From Candidatus Palauibacter australiensis (lineage in GTDB: Bacteria; Gemmatimonadota; Gemmatimonadetes; Palauibacterales; Palauibacteraceae), in contig JAPPBA010000129.1 of NCBI GenBank assembly GCA_026705295.1, forward strand, positions 1 through 58,536: a DNA stretch of 58,536 bases, read 5' to 3'. This document shows, in pieces, positions 45,018 through 53,764 of this stretch. Position 1 is the first letter of the stretch. Each line of letters begins with the position of its first letter. Under the pieces are notes generated by a model. It was not told where the DNA came from and ran no database searches. It saw only the letters and a list, made by a program, of their open reading frames with translations. Position numbers and translations under genes: made by a program.

Positions 45018-45377
45018 CTAGACGGCGAAGGAGGTCCCGCAGCCGCAGCTCCCGGTCGCGTTCGGATTCTCGAACGTGAACCCCGTGCCCTTGAACGAAC
45101 TGTGGTATCCGATGGAGAGGCCCGCCAGGTACTGCGCGCTGAACGGATCGATGACGACGGACACCCCCTCGGACTCGAAGGTGAAATCGTCCTCACGCAC
45201 CGAGGTGTCCATGTCCAGCCCGTATTCGAAACCGGAGCACCCGCCCGGAATCACGCTCACCCTCAGCACCGTCTCGGCGTCCGTCCCGGCCTGGAACTCC
45301 CTGACCTTGTCGGCCGCCTCAGGCGTCAGCGTGACGATCGGTTCGGCCGACCGCGTGGCCTCTGCTATTTCGCTCAT
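45018..45377 (-). CDS. A-type Fe-S carrier protein (IscA/ErpA-like)
   Basis: 119 residues with the three invariant cysteines of the family: Cys47 in GGCSGFEYG and Cys111 and Cys113 in SCGCGTSF. It inserts or relays Fe-S clusters to target enzymes. The name within the family (IscA, SufA or ErpA) is uncertain. The ATG at 45377 is preceded by AAGGGCGG. No isc or suf operon is present in the window, but Mrp and NifU-type proteins are encoded elsewhere in it. Confidence 0.93.
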   Translation of the reverse strand: MSEIAEATRSAEPIVTLTPEAADKVREFQAGTDAETVLRVSVIPGGCSGFEYGLDMDTSVREDDFTFESEGVSVVIDPFSAQYLAGLSIGYHSSFKGTGFTFENPNATGSCGCGTSFAV

Positions 45378-45468
45378 ACCGCCCTTGCCTGCATGGCTTC
45401 GGTACTCAGCGCGTCGGATTCCCGGCGCTGTCCGTCCCCTTCAAGATAACCGACTCCGTCACTTCTCC

Positions 45469-46380
45469 CTAGCGAGGCCCGGCCGCAGCCCCTCGGGCGG
45501 GCCGCCGATCCGCCTGTCGGCACGACCGCCGGCCGATCTCTTCCATCCACCGCATGGGTACATGCGCCCACCCGGGAACCCCCCTTCGGCCGGCGTCGGG
45601 TCCGTGCCAGTCCGAGCCGCCGCAGCGGAGCAGGCCGAGTTCGCCGGCCAGGGCGTCCATGCGGCTCTGCACGGCGGGAGGATTCGCGGGGTGGACGACC
45701 TCGACGCCATCCAGACCCTCGCTCGCCCAGCGGCGGACGTCGTCCTCGCCGTGCATCCTGCCCGGGTGGGCGAGGCAAACGACACCGCCCGCCGCGTGCA
45801 CGCAATCGATTACAACTTTCGGGGGCGTCGGTTCCTTGCCGATGTAGGCGGGACGACCACGCGAGAGGTAACGCCGGAACGCCTCGTTGATATCGGCGGC
45901 CGCACCGCAGGCCACGACGGCCCGGCCGACGTGGGCCCGGGTCGGAGCCGCGGCGCCCGTCTGGAGTTCGACGTCTCTCCAGGTCACGTGCGCGCCCGCT
46001 GCCTGCAGCTTCTCGACGATCTCGCGCGCGCGCCGCAGCCGATCCTCGCGGTAGCGGGAGAGGAAAGCCTGCAGGCCGGGATCGGCCGCCTCGAACCCGT
46101 ATGCCAGGAGGTGCACGGATCGGCCGGGTTCGTTCGCCGACAGCTCCGCCCCCGGCAGGAAGCGGAGCCCGAGTGCCCGCGCCGCCGTCTCCGCCTCGGC
46201 AAGTCCCTGCGTCGTGTCATGGTCCGTCAGCGAGAACCCGTCGAGACCGGCCTCCGCCACCGCCCGGGCCACGCCGGCGGGCGCGACCGTTCCATCGCTG
46301 GCGGTCGAGTGCATGTGCAGGTCGACGCACGGGCCTGTTCCGGGCCCGGGGACCGTCCGTCCGGCGATGGGAACGTTCAC
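45469..46380 (-). CDS. PHP-domain metal-dependent phosphoesterase
   Basis: 303 residues with the four PHP motifs: DLHMHSTASDG (about 20-30), SLTDHDTTQGLAEA, a GAELSA and HLLAYGF region, and CLAHPGRM...GGSDWHGPD at the C-terminus. Close relatives act on nucleotides (3',5'-bisphosphates) or RNA 5' ends. The C-terminal ~25 residues are Arg/Ala-rich. The GTG start overlaps the small upstream gene by four bases. Confidence 0.9.
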   Translation of the reverse strand: MNVPIAGRTVPGPGTGPCVDLHMHSTASDGTVAPAGVARAVAEAGLDGFSLTDHDTTQGLAEAETAARALGLRFLPGAELSANEPGRSVHLLAYGFEAADPGLQAFLSRYREDRLRRAREIVEKLQAAGAHVTWRDVELQTGAAAPTRAHVGRAVVACGAAADINEAFRRYLSRGRPAYIGKEPTPPKVVIDCVHAAGGVVCLAHPGRMHGEDDVRRWASEGLDGVEVVHPANPPAVQSRMDALAGELGLLRCGGSDWHGPDAGRRGVPGWAHVPMRWMEEIGRRSCRQADRRPARGAAAGPR

Positions 46381-46619
46381 CGACTGTAGGTCGGATAGTC
46401 CCGGGGAATCCCCATCGAACGGGAGGCTTCGAACAGGCTCCGGAGTTCCTCCTCCGGTATCTCCGCCGGGGTTTCGCTCTCACCGTACCGATCCGGGTCC
46501 AGGCGAACCACGCGGTAGGGGCGCTGGTCGGTGCTCTGGCAGAAGAACACGACGACGCGCGCTCCATCCTCCTCGGCGAGTTCCGCCCGCCACACGTCTC
46601 CCTCGGCCTTGATTCTCAT
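46377..46619 (-). CDS. Small protein of unknown function
   Basis: 80 residues, acidic and soluble-looking (IKAEGDVWRAELAEEDGARV, then VVFFCQSTDQRPYRVVRLD). It has no domain that I recognise. I use the ATG at 46619; a GTG two codons earlier is equally possible. It is coupled to the PHP gene by a GTGA overlap, and its spacing and codon use fit a real gene. Confidence 0.65.
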   Translation of the reverse strand: MRIKAEGDVWRAELAEEDGARVVVFFCQSTDQRPYRVVRLDPDRYGESETPAEIPEEELRSLFEASRSMGIPRDYPTYSR

Positions 46620-46731
46620 GCTCACGCGTTCATCGTCCGTTATCCGGTTCGTCGTCCTTCGGGGCGGCGCTGCGGGCTCGGGCGCGGCATGCGGGCCCGG
46701 GTTGAGGTCGGGGTCACAAGATCGGGAGACG

Positions 46732-47508
46732 ATGGAACAGGGTCAATGGCGACACGCGCGTCGACTCGTGCGGGAAGCCCGCCACGTGGTCGCGCTCACG
46801 GGGGCGGGGATTTCGGCCGAGTCGGGGGTGCCGACGTTCCGAGACGCCGGCGGGCTGTGGAAGAGCTACCGCCCGGAGGAACTCGCCACGCCCGAAGCGC
46901 TGGCGCGCGATCCGCGGACGGTGCTCGAGTGGTACGCCTGGCGGCGCTCGGCGCTCGCCGGCTGCCGGCCAAACGAGGGGCATCGGGCGCTGGCGCGTTT
47001 CTTCCTGCGGCGCGGGGAGGCAGGACTCGTGACCCAGAACGTCGATGGCCTCCACACGCGCGCCGCGCTCGAAGAGGCGGGCGAGGAGCCCGCGGAGGCG
47101 GCGCTGCCGCTCGAGCTGCACGGCGCCGTGGGGCGCGACCGCTGTCAGTCCTGCGCGGCGCGCTGGCCCGCCGAGCCGCTCGGCGAGACGCTCCCCCGGT
47201 GTTCCGGCTGCGGGGGTCTCCGGCGACCCGATGTCGTCCTCTTCGGCGAGACGCTCGATCCCGACCTGCTGGACCGTGCGCGCCGGCTGGCGGAGCGGGC
47301 AGATCTGTGTCTCGTCGTCGGCACGAGCGCCGTCGTCTACCCCGCCGCCGCGCTTCCCCTCGCGACGCGCGAGGCCGGCGGGCTCATCGTTGAGGTCAAC
47401 GTGCGGCGGACCGCGCTCACGGAGGTTGCGGCGGCGGCGCTGCGCGGCGAGGCCGGAACGATCCTCCCCGCCCTGCTGGACCCACAGGCCATGGGAAAAG
47501 CCGGCTAG
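46732..47508 (+). CDS. cobB: Sirtuin-type NAD-dependent protein deacylase
   Basis: 258 residues. NAD-binding GAGISAESGVPTFRDAGGLW (24-43), TQNVDGLH (101-108), the catalytic His130 in LELHG, and a zinc site of two C-x-x-C pairs (C138/C141 and C157/C160) are all present. Tyr68 and Arg71 (WYAWRR) match the YxxR pair that allows succinyl and malonyl-lysine removal in this class of sirtuins. The ATG at 46732 has GGGAG five bases upstream. Its stop TAG shares the palindrome CTAG with the stop of the convergent DtxR-type gene. Confidence 0.93.
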   Translation: MEQGQWRHARRLVREARHVVALTGAGISAESGVPTFRDAGGLWKSYRPEELATPEALARDPRTVLEWYAWRRSALAGCRPNEGHRALARFFLRRGEAGLVTQNVDGLHTRAALEEAGEEPAEAALPLELHGAVGRDRCQSCAARWPAEPLGETLPRCSGCGGLRRPDVVLFGETLDPDLLDRARRLAERADLCLVVGTSAVVYPAAALPLATREAGGLIVEVNVRRTALTEVAAAALRGEAGTILPALLDPQAMGKAG

Positions 47509-48173
47509 GATTCGCGCTCGACGAAGACGGCGCGCGCGAGGACGGGCTCGACATCGAAGGAGCGGTCGTCCACTTCGAGGCGGGCGACGCCATCCGCCCG
47601 CTCGCCCAGACACCGTATGCGCGTGCCCGGGAAGAGCCCGAGCGCGGCGAGTTCCCGCAGCGTCCGCGGACTCCGGTCGGAGACCTCGCGCACGACGCCG
47701 CGCCCTCCCTTCAACTCCGCGAGGGGGATCCACTCGGTGTGCGCGAGTTCGCCGTCGCGCGTCGGGATCGGACTGCCGTGGGGGTCGATCGACGGTTCTC
47801 CGAGCGCCTGCGCCATCCGGTCGATGAGCGCTTCCGAGGCGGCGTGCTCGAGCCGCTCGGCCTCGGCGTGCACATCCTCCCACGAGAAGCCGAGCCTCTC
47901 GATCAGATACAGTTCGATCACCCGGTGCCTGCGGATGATCCGCAGCGCCGCCGCCTTTCCCGTGGCTGTGAGGAGCACCCCGCGGTACGGGGTGTGCCGG
48001 AGGAGCCCCTGCACCGCCAGGCTCTTGACCATGTTCGTGACGGACGCCGCGGAGCGGTCCAGTTCCTCGGCCAGCGCCGTCGTGGACACGGGGTCGCCGG
48101 CCTGCTGGAGCTTGTAGACGGCCTTCAGATAGTCTTCGACCGCCCGGCTCGGGTCCGCGGGACCCGACTTCAC
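47505..48173 (-). CDS. DtxR/MntR-family metal-dependent repressor with FeoA-like domain
   Basis: 222 residues. An N-terminal winged helix (VEDYLKAVYKLQQAGDPVSTTALAEELDRSAASVTNMVKSL-type) is followed by a dimer/metal domain with RRHRVIELYLIERLGFSW and EAERLEHAASEALIDRM. The C-terminal FeoA/SH3-like part ends in EPVLARAVFVERES. It probably represses metal transport genes when bound to Mn or Fe. The GTG start overlaps the upstream lipoprotein gene by four bases. Confidence 0.92.
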   Translation of the reverse strand: MKSGPADPSRAVEDYLKAVYKLQQAGDPVSTTALAEELDRSAASVTNMVKSLAVQGLLRHTPYRGVLLTATGKAAALRIIRRHRVIELYLIERLGFSWEDVHAEAERLEHAASEALIDRMAQALGEPSIDPHGSPIPTRDGELAHTEWIPLAELKGGRGVVREVSDRSPRTLRELAALGLFPGTRIRCLGERADGVARLEVDDRSFDVEPVLARAVFVERES

Positions 48174-48994
48174 GAACCCGGCCGCCGGAAGATCGAGTCC
48201 GACAGCACCGGGTTCAGTTCGACGTCATCATGGCGGAGTTCGCGGGTCGGGTTCATCTCCGTGTCCCGGTAGAGCCGCGAGATGACGTACGTGAAGTCGC
48301 CGACCGTCCGGTAACCGTCCCAGTACATGCGCGCACGGCTCTCTTCTCCCCTCCCCTGCGAGATGTAGTGGACCTGCTCGGGCCAGGGATCGTCGTCGAG
48401 GAAGTAGTAGAAGTAGCGGTCGCCGGACTGGAGACCGACGCCGTCACCGAAGGTGATGCGCACCTCGTATCCACCTTCGTCGCGGGGTCCGGCCCGCCGG
48501 TTCACGCCGGGGTCGTAGAGCTTGTACGGGAGCCCAAACCAGTAGACCACGTCCCGGCCCACGTACTCGGACTCGTCCCAGGCCCGGATGCCAGGCTCCA
48601 GAAGCCGCTCGTTGAGCGTGGCCCACATCTCGGAGCCCGTGAAGGTCTGGACGTAGAGACCCTCGGCCTCGGGGCGCTCGATCCGCGTCTGCTCGACGCC
48701 GTCCACCTTGCGGTATTCCACGCGGCGCGGGCGCATCCGGCGGATTTCGCCGATGGAATCGTACCACACAGTGGTGATCGTGTAGCGGGCCGACTCGATC
48801 TCGTGCCAGGCTTCCATGCCACCCGCGGCCTCGACCCAGGCGCCGATGAGCGAATCGGCGAGAACCTGGTCGGGCTCCAGCGCGGCCGTCGAAGCCGCCG
48901 GAGACGAACCGTCCCGCTGGCAGCCCGCGGCTGCGGCGAGGGCAAGGGCCAGGACGGGGCCGAGGCGTCGCGGGAGTTGGGCGCGGTGGTTCAT
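48170..48994 (-). CDS. Putative lipoprotein of unknown function
   Basis: 274 residues. The signal peptide (LGPVLALALAAAAGC) with a lipobox and Cys25 predicts lipid anchoring. The mature part has WHEIESARYTITTVWYDSIGEIRRM and a long YEVRITFGDGVGLQSGDRYF-type beta region, resembling the beta-rich folds of outer-membrane lipoproteins that bind lipids; I do not assign a family. The ATG has GGAGG five bases upstream. It is followed by the DtxR-type regulator with a four-base overlap. Confidence 0.75.
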   Translation of the reverse strand: MNHRAQLPRRLGPVLALALAAAAGCQRDGSSPAASTAALEPDQVLADSLIGAWVEAAGGMEAWHEIESARYTITTVWYDSIGEIRRMRPRRVEYRKVDGVEQTRIERPEAEGLYVQTFTGSEMWATLNERLLEPGIRAWDESEYVGRDVVYWFGLPYKLYDPGVNRRAGPRDEGGYEVRITFGDGVGLQSGDRYFYYFLDDDPWPEQVHYISQGRGEESRARMYWDGYRTVGDFTYVISRLYRDTEMNPTRELRHDDVELNPVLSDSIFRRPGS

Positions 48995-49070
48995 GGGGGC
49001 CTCCGGTGTCGGCTGCGAGTCGATTCGGTCGTCGCGCGGGGGCGAAATATGCACGTTGGGGGCGGGCGCG

Positions 49071-50876
49071 TCACGGCGCTTCCGCCGCACCGCCGACGCC
49101 CTTGAACGGCGCAGCGGTGGTCGTGGCGGGGGGCGGCGGCGCGACGACGATTTCGATTTCGCTGCTGGACTCGGCCGTCCCGTCCGTCGGGGAAACGACC
49201 TGGAGCGTGAGGCGATACCGCCCCTCATCGAGCATGGGGAGGCGGAGTTCGACGGTGCGGCCCTCAGCCGCGGGATTCGTCGTCGCCTCGAGCCAGCGGA
49301 TGCCGGCCTGTTCCGTGTCGCCGCGGGCGAGGCCGCTCCATTCGAGCGCCCGGCGCCAGAATCCCTTCCCCTCCCGCGCCAGCGAAAGTGTCACCTGGAG
49401 CGCGCTGGCGGGGGCGGGGGAGCCGTACCACTCCCAGTACACGGCCAGGGTCTCGCCTGCGGCGGCGGTGCGGTCGCCTCGCGCGCGGGCGAGCGCCTCC
49501 GAGAGCGTCGCAGGGGAGGCCCCGCCGGCGTCGAGCAACAGGATGTCGGACAGCAGAGGCTGGCCAACGGCAAGGGGCAGCCGCGCGCGTGCGGCGCCGG
49601 GTCCCTCTTCGCAACGCGCTTCGACGCCGACGAGCGTGGCCGGAGCGAGTCCCCGGGGCTCCGCGACGGCCAGCGGCTCGCTGTCCCGGCCGGCGCGCGA
49701 GGCGGTCACGCCATGGGCGTCGGCGAGAAAGAGACCGCTCTCCAGGTCGCAGGACGGCAGCGAGTCGGGCCATGTAAACGCCGCGACCACCCGCCGGCGG
49801 CCGTCTCGTCGAAAGCTGGCCGCCTGGTGAGGAAGGTCCGCGATTTCGCCGAAGGCCGGCGCCCAGCTCGTGCGGCCCTCCGGCTCATCCAGGTCCCAGA
49901 TCGGCCTGTCGTCGGCAGGCCCGAGCTGCAGCACGGTGAACCGCTGCGCCCCCGGAAGACGGTGCGACCAGATGATCTCGTCGGTGCGCGAGCCGACGAA
50001 CCGGCGGCGCGCCCGCTCCCAGCCGGCGGGCCAGCCGAAACGCAGCGTGATCTCGGTGAGATCGTCGCCCCACCGCATCCCCCAGGGGCTGGCGGCGTCG
50101 GCCTGGAGCGCGGCGCGGACGCGGCGCGCGAGGTGCTCGGAGCGCCGCTCCAGTCCCGGCTCGAGCCACAAGGGGTCGGAGAGGTGCCAGAACGAGCGCT
50201 CCACGGCGCGCCGCGGCGGGCTTCCGCAGACGAAGCGCTCGTAGCGGCCGCGCGTCCGGCGGTCGAGCACCGGCCCGAGTTCGGTCCAGCCGCAGCGTTC
50301 TTCTTCGGTCATCCGGCCGAGCGCGCGGTCGAAGGCCTCCTCCGCCTCCGCATAGCGGCCGCTCTCCTGGAGCACGAATCCGGTGAGCCCGGCGCACCAC
50401 GCACTCTCCGCGCGGCAGGCGTCCAGCAGCGTGAGCGCCTCCTGCTCGCGACCGGCCTCCAGTCGGTAGGCGACGCGCTGCCCCGTGAGCCACTCGTCGC
50501 CGGGGATCATCCGGGCGGCGCTGTCGAGGACCGCGATCAGGGCGTGCCGCTCCTCCACGACCTCCGGCTCCTCCGGGACCGGCTCCCAATCGTCGTCGTC
50601 CCACCCTTCGACGAGGCAGAAGCGCCCGATCCCCTCGCCGCATCTCGGGTTGACCAGCGGGCCGCGCGGGAAGTTGCGGCGCCGGACGTGCTCGAATGCG
50701 CGCTGCGCGTCGCGCGCCGTCTTCAGCGCCGAGGCGGCATCGGGGGATGGGGGAGGCTCGCGGGATTGGGCCGGGGCCGTGGCGACCGCCGGCGCCGGGA
50801 GCGCGATGAGCGCGAGAGCCGAGGCAAGCGCCGCGCGGGAGGCGTGGGTCCGGAGGGTCCAGCCCGGTGGCGACAC
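49071..50876 (-). CDS. Exported GWxTD-like protein
   Basis: 601 residues. A hydrophobic N-terminus (RAALASALALIALPAPAVATAPAQ) is a probable signal peptide. A TPR-like part (about 60-165) includes LLDACRAESAWCAGLTGFVLQESGRYAEAEEAFDRAL. A middle region, FWHLSDPLWLEP...GDDLTEITLRFGWPAGWER, resembles the GWxTD-domain pattern (F-W-x-x-x-D-P ... D-D-x-x-E-I-x-x-R-Y/F-G), as known from Gemmatimonadota. The C-terminal half is beta-rich and ends with STDGT-like immunoglobulin-type strands. The GTG at 50876 is four bases after the upstream gene stop. Confidence 0.72.
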   Translation of the reverse strand: MSPPGWTLRTHASRAALASALALIALPAPAVATAPAQSREPPPSPDAASALKTARDAQRAFEHVRRRNFPRGPLVNPRCGEGIGRFCLVEGWDDDDWEPVPEEPEVVEERHALIAVLDSAARMIPGDEWLTGQRVAYRLEAGREQEALTLLDACRAESAWCAGLTGFVLQESGRYAEAEEAFDRALGRMTEEERCGWTELGPVLDRRTRGRYERFVCGSPPRRAVERSFWHLSDPLWLEPGLERRSEHLARRVRAALQADAASPWGMRWGDDLTEITLRFGWPAGWERARRRFVGSRTDEIIWSHRLPGAQRFTVLQLGPADDRPIWDLDEPEGRTSWAPAFGEIADLPHQAASFRRDGRRRVVAAFTWPDSLPSCDLESGLFLADAHGVTASRAGRDSEPLAVAEPRGLAPATLVGVEARCEEGPGAARARLPLAVGQPLLSDILLLDAGGASPATLSEALARARGDRTAAAGETLAVYWEWYGSPAPASALQVTLSLAREGKGFWRRALEWSGLARGDTEQAGIRWLEATTNPAAEGRTVELRLPMLDEGRYRLTLQVVSPTDGTAESSSEIEIVVAPPPPATTTAAPFKGVGGAAEAP

Positions 50877-50880
50877 TACA

Positions 50881-51906
50881 CTAGTACACGTCCAGGTCCC
50901 GGCCGTATGCGAGCGGTCCGTCGTAGCCGGCGGCGCGAATCTCCGCGACCATCTCCTCGGGTGTCGCTCCCCAAGCCAACTGGTGATGCAGGACGAGGAT
51001 CCCCGGGCGCGCCCGCACGGCGAGTTCCGCCAGTTCGACGGTCGAGGTGTGGGCCTGGGCGTGATACACCTGCCATTCCGGCGGACGGTCACGGAATGTC
51101 GTGGCCGAGTATACCTCGTGCACGAGTACGTCGCAGCCCGCGCACATCTCGACGATCGCCTCGGTCGGAGCGGTATCGCCGGAGAGAACCACCGAGCGCC
51201 CCGCAGCGTCGAACCGAAAGCCGTAGGCCTCCGGCCAGCCCGTATGCACCACCGCGAAGGCGGTCACGCGGACGCGGTCGTCCTCGTAGATGACCCCCGG
51301 GTCGATCTCGACCGTCTCCACGCGCCACCCGTCCGGTGTCGACGGCTGGTGGCCGCCGAGCCGGTTCTCGATGTCCGCCTCCCACGCGGCCGTCAGGTGC
51401 GCGGCCATCGCAGCCGTCCCGCCGGGGCCGAACAGCTTCAGCGGCGCCTCCCGCTCGGCCACCCACGGCGTGTGGATCAGGTCCGGCAGCCCCAGGGTGT
51501 GGTCGCTGTGCAGGTGAGTGAGGAAGGCGATGTCCAGGCGCGCCGCCGTGAGGCCCTCGGCTCCGTAGCGGTCGGCCGCTTCCGCCGCGCGGCGCACGAG
51601 GCCCACGCCGGCGTCCACGATGTAGGCCCGCCCGTCCACCAGTATTGCGGTGGCGGGGCCCGATGCCTCCGGTTCGGGATTGGGCGTCCCCGTCCCCAGC
51701 AGGACCACGTGCGTCCCGGTGGAGAGGTCGGCGCCCCCGGCCGCAACGCCCGCGGCGGACGGCGACATCTCGGCATCGCCGGGGGTTTCGGCGGCGCTGG
51801 ATGAATCCCCTCCGGGGCGGCACGCCGAAAACGCCAGCGCGTGGCTGATGACGAGCAGGCCGGGGGCGACGGCAGCGCGCATGCGGCTTCGCTTGATGCG
51901 GGACAT
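50881..51906 (-). CDS. MBL-fold hydrolase, lipid-anchored (RNase Z-like fold)
   Basis: 341 residues. A signal region ending in a lipobox-like FSAC (Cys29) suggests an exported lipoprotein. The MBL motifs are LLGTGTPNP, the metal-binding HLHSDHTLGLPDL, VLSGDTAPTE, and the C-terminal HHQLAWG. Sequence near the motifs resembles RNase Z-type and lactonase-like MBL enzymes. An extracytoplasmic location argues against tRNA processing. It is read together with the GWxTD-like gene five bases downstream. Confidence 0.87.
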   Translation of the reverse strand: MSRIKRSRMRAAVAPGLLVISHALAFSACRPGGDSSSAAETPGDAEMSPSAAGVAAGGADLSTGTHVVLLGTGTPNPEPEASGPATAILVDGRAYIVDAGVGLVRRAAEAADRYGAEGLTAARLDIAFLTHLHSDHTLGLPDLIHTPWVAEREAPLKLFGPGGTAAMAAHLTAAWEADIENRLGGHQPSTPDGWRVETVEIDPGVIYEDDRVRVTAFAVVHTGWPEAYGFRFDAAGRSVVLSGDTAPTEAIVEMCAGCDVLVHEVYSATTFRDRPPEWQVYHAQAHTSTVELAELAVRARPGILVLHHQLAWGATPEEMVAEIRAAGYDGPLAYGRDLDVY

Positions 51907-51989
51907 GCGGCAAGATCGTTCGATCGAGCCCGCCGTTCAACCGTTCGGCCAGTCTTGACCGGATCCGGCGGAGCCGGCCTTTTGCGGCG

Positions 51990-52256
51990 ATGGACGAACC
52001 ACGCCGAGCCGCGCCTCCCGACCGCCACCCCATCGCCATCGCCGTCGCGGTCTTCTACGTGCTGCTCTTCGCGGCGCTCGTATGGCCGATCTATCCGCGG
52101 TTCGCCACCATCGAGCCCCGCGTACTCGCGATGCCGTTCTCGCTCTTCTATGTCGTGGTCGGGCTCCTCTTCTCCTTCTTCGTTCTCTTCGGGTACTACC
52201 TGTGGGAACGGAAGCGGGAGACCGGCGACGGCGATCCGAACGGCGGGAGCGGCTGA
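51990..52256 (+). CDS. DUF3311-type small membrane protein (symporter partner)
   Basis: 88 residues with two hydrophobic helices (IAIAVAVFYVLLFAALVWPIY and FSLFYVVVGLLFSFFVLFGYYLW), the pattern of DUF3311 proteins that accompany sodium:solute symporters. Its stop and the next start overlap as TGATG. It is likely an accessory subunit or assembly factor of the transporter. Confidence 0.85.
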   Translation: MDEPRRAAPPDRHPIAIAVAVFYVLLFAALVWPIYPRFATIEPRVLAMPFSLFYVVVGLLFSFFVLFGYYLWERKRETGDGDPNGGSG

Positions 52257-53746
52257 TGCCGGCCTGGCTGATCGTCTTCCTCGTCACGATCGGGTATCTG
52301 CTCGCTTCGCTCGCGATCGGGCTCGCCTCCGGCCGCCACGCCTCGGACAGCACGGAGGGTTACGTCGCGGGCGACCGCTCGCTGAACTTCCTCGTCCTCT
52401 ACTTCATCATGGGGGCCTCGGTGTTCAGCGCGTTCGCCTTCCTGGGCGGGCCCGGCTGGGCCTATTCGCGCGGGGCGGCGGCCTTCTACATCCTCGCCTA
52501 CGCGTCCGTCGGCCTCGTCCCCTGGTACTTTTTCGGCCCCCGCGTCGCCGCGCTGGGCCGGCGCTTCGGTTACGTCACGCAGGCCGAACTCTTCGCGCAC
52601 CGCTTCGACAGCCGCGCGATCCCGGCCATCCTCGCGGTCCTCTCCATCTTCGCCTTCGTCCCCTACCTGGTGATCCAGATGAAGGGGGCGGGATACGTCT
52701 TCAACGTGGTGACGGAGGGGCGCGTCCCGCAGTGGGCCGGGTCCGCGATCGCGTACGGGGTCGTCCTCGTCTACGTCTTCCGGAGCGGCGTCCTGGGAGT
52801 CGGCTGGACGAACACCTTCCAGGGGATGTTCATGATGGTGCTCGCGTGGGGGCTCGGCCTCTACCTGCCGGCGAAGCTGCACGGCGGCGTGGGACCCATG
52901 TTCGACGCGATCGCCGCCGGGCTCCCGGACATGCTGCGGGGGCCGGGACTCGGCGCGGACGGACAGCCATGGAGCTGGGGCGCCTACTCGAGTTCGGTCG
53001 CCATCTCCGCCTTCGGGTTCAGCGTGTGGCCGCACTACTTCATGAAGATCTACACGGCCCGCGACGTGGACACCCTCAAGCGGACGGTCGTCTACTATCC
53101 GACCTTCGCGCTCTTCCTCGTCCCCATCCTCTTCATTGGGTTCTCGGGCGTGCTCGCCTTCCCCGGCGTCGAGCCGGCGGACGCCATCCTGCCCACGATC
53201 GTGACGTCGGCGCTGATCGGCTTGCCGCCGGTGATCGTAGGCCTCTTCTGCGCGGGAGCGCTCGCGGCCTCGATGTCCACCGGAGACGCTCTCCTGCACG
53301 CGGCGGGATCCGTGGCGGTCCGCGACTTCTGGGGGAACCTGCGGCCGGGCGCGCTCGACGACGCGGCGCAGCGGCACTGGATCCGCCTCATGGTGATCCT
53401 CGTGGGCGCCGCCAGCTACGGGCTCGCGCTGATCCCCGGACTCAGCCTCGTCGAGCTGTTGCTCCTCAGCTACGGGTTCATCGCGCAGCTCTTCCCGCTG
53501 ACGGTCGTGACCTTCCTGTGGCGGGGCGTCACGCGCGCGGGGGCGCTGTGGGGCCTCGTGACGGGCGGCGGCATCGCGTTCTGCCTCGATCTGGCCCTGC
53601 GGCTGGATCTCGTCTCAGCCGCCGCGACCGCCGGCGTCCACCCGGGGATCTACGGGATGGTCGGGAACGTGATCGTCATGATCGCGGTCTCCCGCCACAC
53701 CACACGCCTCGCCCCCGCGCACGTCGCCGAGTTCATCGACAACTAG
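52256..53746 (+). CDS. Sodium:solute symporter (SSS family)
   Basis: 496 residues, with about 13 hydrophobic segments. The N-terminus (IVFLVTIGYLLASLAIGLASGRHA) and the GYVAGDRSLNFLVLYFIMGASVFSAF signature are those of SSS transporters. WGAYSSSVAISAFGFSVWPHYFMK and AASMSTGDALLHAAGSV are further family segments. The substrate is unknown. With the DUF3311 gene it forms a two-gene unit convergent with the M20 deacylase, whose products could be its cargo. Confidence 0.92.
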   Translation: MPAWLIVFLVTIGYLLASLAIGLASGRHASDSTEGYVAGDRSLNFLVLYFIMGASVFSAFAFLGGPGWAYSRGAAAFYILAYASVGLVPWYFFGPRVAALGRRFGYVTQAELFAHRFDSRAIPAILAVLSIFAFVPYLVIQMKGAGYVFNVVTEGRVPQWAGSAIAYGVVLVYVFRSGVLGVGWTNTFQGMFMMVLAWGLGLYLPAKLHGGVGPMFDAIAAGLPDMLRGPGLGADGQPWSWGAYSSSVAISAFGFSVWPHYFMKIYTARDVDTLKRTVVYYPTFALFLVPILFIGFSGVLAFPGVEPADAILPTIVTSALIGLPPVIVGLFCAGALAASMSTGDALLHAAGSVAVRDFWGNLRPGALDDAAQRHWIRLMVILVGAASYGLALIPGLSLVELLLLSYGFIAQLFPLTVVTFLWRGVTRAGALWGLVTGGGIAFCLDLALRLDLVSAAATAGVHPGIYGMVGNVIVMIAVSRHTTRLAPAHVAEFIDN

Positions 53747-53764
53747 CGATCGTTCGGCGGTGCG

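Noticed and set aside
48816-51293. An 825-codon plus-strand frame spanning three minus-strand genes
   Set aside because: Arg/Ala/Pro-rich shadow of the GWxTD-like, MBL and lipoprotein genes.
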